NCBI RefSeq assembly: GCF_018100785.1
Contig: NZ_JAGJEC010000002.1
Coordinates: 1,240,001 to 1,304,000, forward strand
Length of the DNA: 64,000 nt
Direction of reading: 5' to 3'
From: Maribacter sp. MMG018
GTDB lineage: Bacteria > Bacteroidota > Bacteroidia > Flavobacteriales > Flavobacteriaceae
Below the pieces are notes generated by a model that had not been told where the DNA came from, searched no databases, and was given only the letters and a program-made list of their open reading frames with translations. The translations under genes were made by a program, and so were the position numbers. Below, in pieces: positions 25,309 through 33,372 of this stretch (position 1 is the first letter of the stretch; each line of letters opens with the position of its first letter).

Positions 25309-27738
25309 TTAGTGAAAGCAATCCATTCCTATAGGTGAACCGTCCGGGATTTTCGGAGAGGGAACCACCTTAAATGTTTCTGGATGCTTGTAGAAATTAT
25401 TTATTCTTCGGGCTATTTCACCCTTTATTGGGTCTTTTATAGCTTCTTGGGCCACAGAAAGACTTAATTTTTGAAGATATTGGTTGGCGATGGCATTTAC
25501 CTGAGGGTGTACCTTATCGCTAGCAGCAAGATTCATTATATGGAACAATACCCTAAAATTGATATTTTGTTGCACCTCGTTCTTGTACGGGTCTTTATGC
25601 TTTTTATCAAAAGTATTGGATACCACTTCTTGCAACACCTCTGACAATCCAATATTATTTGGATCCAAGGCTTTTTGTTGAATTAACCTAGAGGCCCTTT
25701 CTGGATGTAAAAGTAATCCTAAGGTCATATCTGCAGCAGTTTCTGGGGCAGATAATGCATCGAAGGCGACTCCTGTTTTTCCTTTTAAAGACTCTCTTGT
25801 TCTACCATACCCAATGGCTCTTGGAGGAAAAAGTGAAAGCTTCTCTTTTGGTATCGCAATTTCTTCAGCGTCCAAGGTCAATAATATTGCCTTTAACGCC
25901 TGTTCCTGACTTTTTTTATCTACGGGAGCAACGGTCAATTGTCCGTCCCCTTTTACCGTATAATTATAGTCCAAACCACCAACTACCTTGGTAGCCGCTT
26001 CTGTTTGGTACCTGTGGAAAAAATATAAAGGAGCAAATACATCTTCCAATACAGAATTTGGTTCGTTGGTTTTAATATTATCGATAGAAAAATTGGAAAT
26101 GGCCGTTTTTCTAATATCCAACATAGACTTTAGTTCGTCACTGATAGATTTTCCATTGTCCCATAAATGGGCATAGGCATGCGCCCCTCCCATTGGTCTT
26201 GCATCTTGGTCCGAAATATACCTTAAGCCTTTGGCCGTGGCGTCTTCCAAAATTTTGTTCAAAGCCTTACGTTCATCCGTTCCCTCCGGAAAAACACTAT
26301 AGGCGTACGCCACCGTTACCTTGTCCCATTCTCCGATACCAGTGTCATATGCATTAGAATAATCTATTTCTCCATTTTTTAACGAAAATTGAGGATGTGG
26401 ATAATCCATCACAGAGGCCCTATTGTTGGTGCTAGCGGCAAAGTTATGCGCAAAACCCAAGGTGTGTCCGATCTCATGTGCCGATAACTGACGGATGCGC
26501 GCCAGTGCCAAATCTAACATTGGCTTGTAATTATCGTCCCGTTCTGCGAAAGGTTTGTTCATTAAGGCCTGTGCTATTAGAAAGTCTTGACGAATTCGCA
26601 GACTACCTAAACTGACATGTCCTTTTATTATTTCACCTGTTCTGGGGTCGGCCACACTGGCCCCATAACTCCACCCCCTTGTAGACCTATGTACCCATTG
26701 AATAACGTTGTACCTAATATCTAAGGGGTCGGCATCATCGGGCAACATCTTTACCTGAAACGCATTTTTAAAACCTATGGCCTCAAAAGCTTGGTTCCAC
26801 CATCTACCACCATCCAACAAGGCAGACCTTACAGGTTCTGGCGTACCATTGTCCAAATAATAAACGATGGGCTCCACCGCCTCACTAACCTCTTGATCAG
26901 GATTTTTTTTCTCTAAACGATGACGTGGTATAAACCTTTTTACCAACGATTCTTCTACAGGTGTCGCATAATCATAATAAGAAAAAGGATATGCCCCAGA
27001 CCTAGGATCAAAAGCCCGTTTTTTAAATCCGTTATCGGGCAGTTCTATAAAAGAATAATGCTGGGCCACCGTTATTAGACCCGGAGTAGGTACCACACTT
27101 CTCACATAACTTCCTTTAGGGGTTCCTTTAAAGGTCATGGTAACATCGAACTCTATATTTTTTGGAAAAGCTTTGGTCCTGTCCAAGGCAATGGCACTTT
27201 TCGCTTTGTCCAAAGAATAATTACCTTGATCGCTACGCTGCAACCTGGCAGATACACCATGTGTGTCTTGCATTAAAAAATTGGTAATATCAATTACATA
27301 AACACCATTTTTTTGTTCCGTGATAGGAAAGCCGAACAAAATGGACTTTGCAAAGGCTTGCTCTACAGATTTTCTCTCCAGTTCATTATCGGTTAATGCC
27401 CTAAATTTCAAATTAGGTTGAACCAACAGAAGTTTGTTTCCGGCCTTTCTAAAGAATACAACGCGCTCGTTACCCAATTGCCCCCTATCTAGGCCAATAT
27501 CATTACTTCCTATTCCACTACTTAAAGAGGACACATAAAGAAATTCTTTTTCGAGGTCTTTTACCTCTAAAAATATTTTATCGTTGCCTTCATCATAATA
27601 GAAGTCAAAAAATCCTTCATACTTTTTAAAATTTTTCTTCTTTTCAGAAAACTGTGCAGAAACAAAGGTTGCACATAAAAAGGCAAGGATCAAAAACAGT
27701 GGTTGGGCTTTTTTCATGGTCATAATTAGTTTGAGCAT
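25309..27738 (-). CDS. Exported zinc-dependent metzincin-like metalloprotease (DUF5117/DUF5118 type)
   Basis: An 809-residue protein with signal peptide KKAQPLFLILAFLCATFVSA. The catalytic motif HEIGHTLGFAHN (His421, Glu422, His425, His431 in this numbering) is the full metzincin HExxHxxGxxH. It is followed by the Met-turn SVMDYPHPQ. N- and C-terminal regions match the large exported Bacteroidota metalloproteases built from DUF5118, DUF5117 and DUF4953. It probably acts in the periplasm or outside the cell on proteins. In-frame ATGs at codons 1, 6 and 8 compete; codon 8 (base 27717) gives the cleanest signal peptide. No T9SS C-terminal sorting domain is obvious. Confidence 0.88.
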   Translation of the reverse strand: MLKLIMTMKKAQPLFLILAFLCATFVSAQFSEKKKNFKKYEGFFDFYYDEGNDKIFLEVKDLEKEFLYVSSLSSGIGSNDIGLDRGQLGNERVVFFRKAGNKLLLVQPNLKFRALTDNELERKSVEQAFAKSILFGFPITEQKNGVYVIDITNFLMQDTHGVSARLQRSDQGNYSLDKAKSAIALDRTKAFPKNIEFDVTMTFKGTPKGSYVRSVVPTPGLITVAQHYSFIELPDNGFKKRAFDPRSGAYPFSYYDYATPVEESLVKRFIPRHRLEKKNPDQEVSEAVEPIVYYLDNGTPEPVRSALLDGGRWWNQAFEAIGFKNAFQVKMLPDDADPLDIRYNVIQWVHRSTRGWSYGASVADPRTGEIIKGHVSLGSLRIRQDFLIAQALMNKPFAERDDNYKPMLDLALARIRQLSAHEIGHTLGFAHNFAASTNNRASVMDYPHPQFSLKNGEIDYSNAYDTGIGEWDKVTVAYAYSVFPEGTDERKALNKILEDATAKGLRYISDQDARPMGGAHAYAHLWDNGKSISDELKSMLDIRKTAISNFSIDNIKTNEPNSVLEDVFAPLYFFHRYQTEAATKVVGGLDYNYTVKGDGQLTVAPVDKKSQEQALKAILLTLDAEEIAIPKEKLSLFPPRAIGYGRTRESLKGKTGVAFDALSAPETAADMTLGLLLHPERASRLIQQKALDPNNIGLSEVLQEVVSNTFDKKHKDPYKNEVQQNINFRVLFHIMNLAASDKVHPQVNAIANQYLQKLSLSVAQEAIKDPIKGEIARRINNFYKHPETFKVVPSPKIPDGSPIGMDCFH

Positions 27739-27917
27739 TAAAAATATGCAAATTCTAGTTAATACATTTTATAGGAACCCTAGCAAAATCCAAAAACGAG
27801 ATTTTAACAAAAAATCATTCTTTTATTATTGAAAATAAAATATTTACAAGCAATTAATATGAAAATACCATATGTTTTTAAAAGAATAAAAATTACCTTT
27901 TATGAAAACTATATTGT

Positions 27918-29384
27918 ATGACAAACATCAAAAATCAAATTTTTTCTTCTTACCAAAAAAATTCCGATTTATATGATGAAATATATGATAGCGAAGGAAA
28001 AATAAAACCTGTTTATAAAAAATTGTTCGATATTTATGGAGGTCATTCCATTCAAGATTATGTAAATCTTAATTCAAAGGCCAAATCCTCTTTTTTTAAC
28101 CAGGGCATAACGTTTCAAGTTTATGGGGAAGACAATGTACAAGAAAAGATTTTCCCTTTTGACCTTTTTCCCCGCATCATAGATTCCGATGAATGGGAAA
28201 TCATAGAAAAAGGTTCGATACAAAGAAGCAAGGCCTTAAATTTATTTTTATGGGACATTTACCACGAAAAGAACATTCTTCGTGAAAATATTGTTCCCCT
28301 AGACCTTATTACTTCTTCCGCAAACTACCTCGACCAAATGAATGGCGTAAATCCTCCCGGGGGGATTTACAACCATATTTCAGGAATCGATATCATTAAA
28401 CATAAAGACGGTAAATATTATGTTTTAGAGGATAATATAAGATGTCCTTCGGGCGTGAGCTATGTAATATGTAACAGAACAGCCCTTAAAAGGGCCCTTT
28501 TTGGGGTGTTCAATCATTATAAAACACACACGGTTACAAATTATGCCGAAAACCTATTGGATTTATTGGAATCGGTAAAACCTAAAGGAGTAGATGTACC
28601 TAATTGCGTAGTTATTACACCAGGTATGTTCAATTCCGCCTTTTATGAACATTCTTATTTAGCAAAGACCATGGGTGTAGAACTGGTGGAAGGCAGAGAC
28701 CTTTTTGTTGAAAACGATTTCGTTTATATGAAAACAATAAAAGGGCCAGAAAAAGTAGATGTCATATATCGTCGTATCGACGATATTTTTTTAGACCCTT
28801 TAGAGTTTAGGCCAGATTCGGCTTTGGGGGTCCCTGGACTCTTCGCTGCGTATAAAAAAGGCAATGTAACCCTAGCAAATGCTCCAGGCACAGGTGTAGC
28901 GGATGATAAGGCGGTATATACGTATATGCCAGAGATCATAAAATATTATTTAGGGGAAGAACCTATTTTAAACAATGTACACACCTACCATTGCAGTAGA
29001 CCGTCAGAATTGGAATATGTTTTGGAAAATATAAAAGACCTGGTCATTAAACCCGTTGACGAGGCCGGTGGTTACGGTATTTCTATTGGCGATCGTCTAA
29101 CCCAAAAAGAAATAGAACAGGTTAGAAAACAAATAAAGGAGCACCCAAGAAAATATGTCGCCCAACCCATCATGTCCTTATCCGTACACCCTACCTATAT
29201 AGACAAAAGCGAATCTTTTGAACAGCGCCATGTAGATTTGAGAACCTTTACCATTTTGGGAAAAGACAAAGAATTTGTACTAAAAGGTGGATTGACAAGG
29301 GTTGCTCTCGAAAAAGGAAATTTAATAGTAAACTCGTCGCAAGGAGGCGGATCCAAAGATACTTGGGTACTAAAAAAACAATAA
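27918..29384 (+). CDS. Circularly permuted type 2 ATP-grasp protein
   Basis: A 488-residue cytoplasmic enzyme of the COG2308 type. Recognisable features are SGVSYVICNRTALKRALFGV, the stretch VDVIYRRIDDIFLDPLEF, the ADDKAVYTYMPEIIKYYLGE region and the late KPVDEAGGYGISIGDRLTQ and VDLRTFTILGKDKEFVLKGG segments that form the ATP-grasp site. Iyer and colleagues predicted that these enzymes form amide or peptide bonds with an alpha-E protein and a transglutaminase partner; no substrate is established. It is the first gene of the three-gene cassette, with only four bases to the next start. Confidence 0.92.
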   Translation: MTNIKNQIFSSYQKNSDLYDEIYDSEGKIKPVYKKLFDIYGGHSIQDYVNLNSKAKSSFFNQGITFQVYGEDNVQEKIFPFDLFPRIIDSDEWEIIEKGSIQRSKALNLFLWDIYHEKNILRENIVPLDLITSSANYLDQMNGVNPPGGIYNHISGIDIIKHKDGKYYVLEDNIRCPSGVSYVICNRTALKRALFGVFNHYKTHTVTNYAENLLDLLESVKPKGVDVPNCVVITPGMFNSAFYEHSYLAKTMGVELVEGRDLFVENDFVYMKTIKGPEKVDVIYRRIDDIFLDPLEFRPDSALGVPGLFAAYKKGNVTLANAPGTGVADDKAVYTYMPEIIKYYLGEEPILNNVHTYHCSRPSELEYVLENIKDLVIKPVDEAGGYGISIGDRLTQKEIEQVRKQIKEHPRKYVAQPIMSLSVHPTYIDKSESFEQRHVDLRTFTILGKDKEFVLKGGLTRVALEKGNLIVNSSQGGGSKDTWVLKKQ

Positions 29385-29388
29385 ACAT

Positions 29389-30336
29389 ATGCTAGCAAGA
29401 GTAGCCAATAATCTTTTCTGGATGGGTCGTTATATTGAGCGTTCCGAACATATAGCGCGGTATATGAACGTAAACTATTTTTCCTCGTTAGATGCCCCGA
29501 ACCAAGTATCACAAAATCGCCAGTTCGTATTAAGGTCTATGTTGTTCATGGTAGGAGCTCCGGAACAAGACCCAAACAAAATATTAAAGGAAGAGGATGT
29601 TCTATTTAAAATAGGACTTGATCCGAATTTTGAGTTTTCAATTTTGAACAATGTAAAACAGGCCAGGGAAAATGCCAATAGTGCCCGAGATTTAATTTCA
29701 ACAGAACTTTACGAGGCCATCAATAAATTTTACCACTTTGTTTTGAAGTACCCCAAAGAAATCTTCGTTAAAAGTGGATTGTACGATTTTACCATCAATG
29801 TTTCTGAAATGAGTGCCATTTTAAGGGGTAAAATAAGGGGAACCCTTCTGCACGATTCCATTTATGCCATTATTTTGATGGGCGTTAATATCGAAAGGGC
29901 CACCCAGGTTACCCGTATGATAAACACAAAATACAACGATGCCCTATTGACCCAAGGAAACCATGATATAATGTTCAGCAAAAGTGCGGAATGGGCCACC
30001 TTGCTAAAGTGTGCGGAGTCATATGACATGATGCGTAGATTCTATAAAAAAACACCCACCAGTATTTCTACTTTAGAGTTTTTAATCTTAAACCCGAACT
30101 GTCCAAGATCTGTAATGAACGCCCTTAACCAAGTCTACAAAAATGTGAAAATTTTAAACCCAGAAAAAAGGTACAATAAAAACTCCACCGCTTTTTTAAT
30201 TGGAAGAGTACGAGCAGAATATCAATACAAATATATTGAGGAAATAGAACAAGATATTAAATCCTTTATTGAAAATATACTCAAAAGTCTTGATGATATA
30301 AGCAATAAGATAAATGAAGAGTTCTTTAATTATTAG
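29389..30336 (+). CDS. Alpha-E domain protein
   Basis: A 315-residue, mostly helical protein of the COG2307 family. The N-terminus LARVANNLFWMGRYIERSEH is its hallmark, with several RAxxxxR-type helices such as MGVNIERATQVTRMINTKY. No catalytic residues are known for the family. It always accompanies the permuted ATP-grasp protein and is thought to act as a scaffold or as a further enzymatic subunit. Its start lies four bases after the ATP-grasp stop, so the two are co-translated. Confidence 0.92.
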   Translation: MLARVANNLFWMGRYIERSEHIARYMNVNYFSSLDAPNQVSQNRQFVLRSMLFMVGAPEQDPNKILKEEDVLFKIGLDPNFEFSILNNVKQARENANSARDLISTELYEAINKFYHFVLKYPKEIFVKSGLYDFTINVSEMSAILRGKIRGTLLHDSIYAIILMGVNIERATQVTRMINTKYNDALLTQGNHDIMFSKSAEWATLLKCAESYDMMRRFYKKTPTSISTLEFLILNPNCPRSVMNALNQVYKNVKILNPEKRYNKNSTAFLIGRVRAEYQYKYIEEIEQDIKSFIENILKSLDDISNKINEEFFNY

Positions 30337-30380
30337 AGATTTTAAATAATGTATTTTTACAACAATAATGAAGAAAGTTT

Positions 30381-31247
30381 ATGTCGAAAGAATATACGGT
30401 TACCTATATAGCTGAAAATACATATGAAAATTGGGTGGATAATGCTTTTTGGCAATTTTTGATTATTCCCGAAGAGAATGAAACGCAAGATTTGGTTTCC
30501 ATCGATTTTTCAAATTCCATACACGCGATAAACCAGTTTTCCATTAATGGCTATGGTTTCAATACTATAAGGCTACATAGTCGGAAAAAATTCAAACAAA
30601 TATCTTTTGAAGCTACCTTTAAACTGCTAAAATCCTTTCAAGAACCAACACATTTACTATCTAGCCCAACAATGGAAGATTATTATGATTTGGCTTCCTC
30701 TATCGATTTCAAAGTAGATTTTGAAAAATATTTAAGAGCTACCCGGCTTACTTCTATCCCCCATTCAAAAGCAGATCTTTTTCAATTTGACCCAAATCTG
30801 TCCATTTATGAAAATCTGATGTCCCTGAACAATTGGGTCTACATCTACATACATTATACGACCGGGGTCACAGATGTACATACCACCCTTGATGAAATCA
30901 TCGAAAAAAGACGAGGGGTATGCCAAGATTTTACACATTTATTCTGTGCAATATCAAAACAAAACGGAATACCCGCCAGGTATGTTTCTGGTTATTTAAA
31001 TCATGAAAGTGGTTTTTTTGGAGATTCTCAAATGCACGCATGGGCCGAAACATATATTCCTACTTTAGGGTGGATCGGGTTTGACCCTACAAACAATATT
31101 CTTGCCAACAAAAACCATATTAAGGTTTGTCACGGAAAGGACTATGATGATTGCTCCCCTCTTAAAGGAGTTATATACACTCAGGGATCCAATAAAACTT
31201 CGCATTCCGTAACGGTAGTAGGCCAACAAAAGGCAGTACAACAATAA
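30381..31247 (+). CDS. Transglutaminase-like cysteine peptidase of the ATP-grasp cassette
   Basis: A 288-residue protein with an N-terminal transglutaminase-N-like beta domain and a catalytic transglutaminase core. The triad can be read directly: Cys181 in RRGVCQDFTHLF, His219 in HAWAETYIPTLGW and Asp235 in GFDPTNN. In related cassettes this protein is predicted to hydrolyse or form isopeptide bonds in the peptide made by the ATP-grasp enzyme. It has no signal peptide, so it acts in the cytoplasm. A gap of 44 bases separates it from the alpha-E gene; a near-match TATTTTTA lies there. Confidence 0.92.
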   Translation: MSKEYTVTYIAENTYENWVDNAFWQFLIIPEENETQDLVSIDFSNSIHAINQFSINGYGFNTIRLHSRKKFKQISFEATFKLLKSFQEPTHLLSSPTMEDYYDLASSIDFKVDFEKYLRATRLTSIPHSKADLFQFDPNLSIYENLMSLNNWVYIYIHYTTGVTDVHTTLDEIIEKRRGVCQDFTHLFCAISKQNGIPARYVSGYLNHESGFFGDSQMHAWAETYIPTLGWIGFDPTNNILANKNHIKVCHGKDYDDCSPLKGVIYTQGSNKTSHSVTVVGQQKAVQQ

Positions 31248-31310
31248 AACAGATATCACAATTCCTATTTGGTAAAAAAGAATACTATTTTTACCAGAAA
31301 TTTTATCTAA

Positions 31311-32409
31311 ATGAGTATAACAACAGACCACTACAAAGGTCTCATTGATCGCCTTGGTGCGTTAAGGAGGTATCTTTGACATTGATGCCAAACTTATAGA
31401 AATTGAGAACGAGCAAGAGAAAACCCTAGCTCCGGATTTTTGGGACAATCCCCAAGAAGCACAGGCACATATGAAATTTATTCAGTCCAAAAAAAAGTGG
31501 GTCGATGACTATAATGCGGCCAGCACTTTAGTTAATGACCTAGAGGTACTGATAGAATTTCAACAAGAAGGCGAGGTTTCTGAAGAAGAGGTAGACCTAC
31601 AATATAAAAAGGCCTTGGACGCCTTAGAAAAAATGGAGTTCAAGAACATGCTCTCGGAAGAAGGCGATGAGCTACCCGCAGTTTTGCAGATTACGGCAGG
31701 TGCCGGGGGTACAGAAAGTTGTGATTGGGCAGCTATGTTGATGCGCATGTACATGATGTGGGCCGAAAAAAATGGGTATAAGGTAAAAGAGCTCAATTTT
31801 CAAGAAGGAGACGTTGCCGGTATTAAAACGGTCACCTTAGAAATAGACGGAGAGTTTGCCTTCGGATGGTTAAAAGGTGAAAATGGCGTACACCGTTTGG
31901 TACGTATCTCGCCTTTTGACAGCAATGCTAAACGGCATACCTCTTTTGTATCAGTGTATGTGTACCCATTGGTGGACGATAGTATAGAAATTGATGTAAA
32001 CCCAGCGGATATAACCATTACAACTGCCAGATCAAGTGGGGCCGGTGGGCAGAATGTAAACAAAGTGGAAACAAAAGTACAATTGGTACACCACCCTACA
32101 GGAATTCAAATTTCATGTTCCGATTCCAGAAGCCAACACGATAACAGAGCTACGGCCATGAAAATGTTGAAATCCCAACTCTATGAAATAGAGTTACGAA
32201 AAAAAATGGAAGCGAGACAAGAAATTGAGTCTTCAAAAATGAAAATAGAATGGGGTTCACAGATCCGTAATTATGTAATGCACCCCTACAAACTGGTTAA
32301 AGATGTTAGAACCGGGGAAGAAACAGGTAATGTAGATGCCGTACTGGATGGCGACATAGACGCGTTCTTAAAATCTTACCTTATGATGATGGGACAAAAA
32401 GAAGAATAA
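31311..32409 (+). CDS. prfB: Peptide chain release factor 2 with programmed +1 frameshift
   Basis: RF2 recognises UGA and UAA stop codons. Translation starts at ATG 31311 and runs 22 codons to CTT, then meets an in-frame TGA at 31377. The +1 frame continues from 31378 to 32409, giving about 365 residues, the normal RF2 length. The slip site has all known elements: an internal Shine-Dalgarno AGGAGG, the TAT CTT TGA C heptamer, and TGA in the new termination position. The SPF tripeptide of RF2 is at 200-202 ([13 protein letters not shown]) and GGQ at 245-247 ([10 protein letters not shown]). The frameshift gives RF2 autoregulation: low RF2 favours slippage. Confidence 0.97.
31365..31380 (+). 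promoter_or_regulatory. prfB programmed frameshift site
   Basis: AGGAGG (31365-31370) lies directly before TAT CTT TGA C (31371-31380). Ribosomes slip +1 on CTT at the TGA, the classical arrangement in bacterial prfB genes. Confidence 0.95.
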
Positions 32410-32433
32410 ACTGTTTACTTAAACTATAGAACA

Positions 32434-32778
32434 ATGATTAAAATATACCACAACCCAAGATGTAGAAAATCTAGGGAAGGATTAGAACTACTGGAAAAGT
32501 CTGGCAAGAAATTTGAAGTTAAGAGATATCTGGAAGATATACCCTCTAAAGAAGAATTAAGGGAAGTTTTAAAATGTCTTGGAATCACTGCGGAAAATTT
32601 GGTAAGGAAAAACGAAGCGATTTGGAAAGAAAATTATAGAAACAGACTTTTATCGGATGAAGACATATTGGATGCCATGATAAAGCACCCAAAATTAATA
32701 GAGAGACCTATCGTAGTAAAAGACGGCCGGGCAGTTATTGGCAGGCCTTCCACAAACATAGAGGAACTTATCTCATAG
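32434..32778 (+). CDS. ArsC/Spx-superfamily thioredoxin-like protein (arsenate reductase-like)
   Basis: A 114-residue protein with a single redox-active cysteine, Cys10 in HNPRCRKSREGLELL. The later RPIVVKDGRAVIGRPS segment carries the arginines that bind the oxyanion in ArsC. Glutaredoxin-coupled arsenate reduction is possible, but many ArsC-like proteins (YffB type) have no arsenate activity. No arsR, arsB or acr3 gene is nearby, so an arsenic role is unproven. It lies 24 bases after prfB and may share its transcript. Confidence 0.85.
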   Translation: MIKIYHNPRCRKSREGLELLEKSGKKFEVKRYLEDIPSKEELREVLKCLGITAENLVRKNEAIWKENYRNRLLSDEDILDAMIKHPKLIERPIVVKDGRAVIGRPSTNIEELIS

Positions 32779-32861
32779 TCTTATCGTTTTGGGGTCTCAA
32801 CAATTAACAAATAATTAACCAATCATACTTAAACCATAGTATAATTTCACAATCTAACATT

Positions 32862-33368
32862 ATGAAAAATATTTTAATATTTAGTCGTTTTAATGTTCTT
32901 GCCGTAGTAATGCTGTTATTTGCCGGCAATGAAATATATGGCCAATATGGCTACGGAGGTTATGGTTATGGAAGAGGAGGTTATGGTTATGGAAGACAAA
33001 GATCTGGTATTCCACAAGCCCAAGAGACCCGTAAAGAAGAGACCCCAAAAACAGCTGAAGAAATTGTTGATGCCGAAATGCCCTCTATTACAGAGGCGTT
33101 ACAATTAAACGATTTTGAAAGCGCGGTATTAAGTTCAGTACTAAAAAAATATGTTCAGGAAAGAATCGAAGCTCAAATTTTAAAGCTTCCTCCTGAAAAA
33201 ATGAGAGAAGTTTATGAAAACATAACTAAAAAGCAAGATGAAGAATTAAGGGCCGGACTGCCTGCCGATAAGTATGAAGCTTTTGTTGAACTCCAAAAAA
33301 AGGGCGTTGCAAAAGCATTGAAAGAGAAGAAAAAACAAAAAAAGAAACGAAAGAAAAACAAAAACTAA
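32862..33368 (+). CDS. Exported Gly/Tyr-rich, Lys-tailed protein
   Basis: A 168-residue protein I do not recognise. A signal peptide (FNVLAVVMLLFAGNEIYGQ) is followed by a Gly-Tyr repeat (YGYGGYGYGRGGYGYGRQRS, about residues 29-48), an alpha-helical acidic segment to about residue 150 (MPSITEALQLNDFESAVLSS and beyond) and a Lys-rich tail (KEKKKQKKKRKKNKN). It lies four bases before the gene of an outer-membrane barrel protein, so the two act together or are co-produced. A periplasmic or surface adaptor for the barrel is a guess. Confidence 0.7.
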   Translation: MKNILIFSRFNVLAVVMLLFAGNEIYGQYGYGGYGYGRGGYGYGRQRSGIPQAQETRKEETPKTAEEIVDAEMPSITEALQLNDFESAVLSSVLKKYVQERIEAQILKLPPEKMREVYENITKKQDEELRAGLPADKYEAFVELQKKGVAKALKEKKKQKKKRKKNKN

Positions 33369-33372
33369 ACTA

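Noticed and set aside
28000..31300. ATP-grasp and transglutaminase genes considered as a cyanophycin- or RiPP-type biosynthesis cluster with a precursor peptide
   Set aside because: No precursor peptide, exporter or leader-like small frame was found next to the three genes.
31471..32409. prfB gene taken to start at ATG 31471
   Set aside because: The upstream CTT TGA C with AGGAGG and a 22-codon frame show the true start at 31311 and a +1 frameshift.
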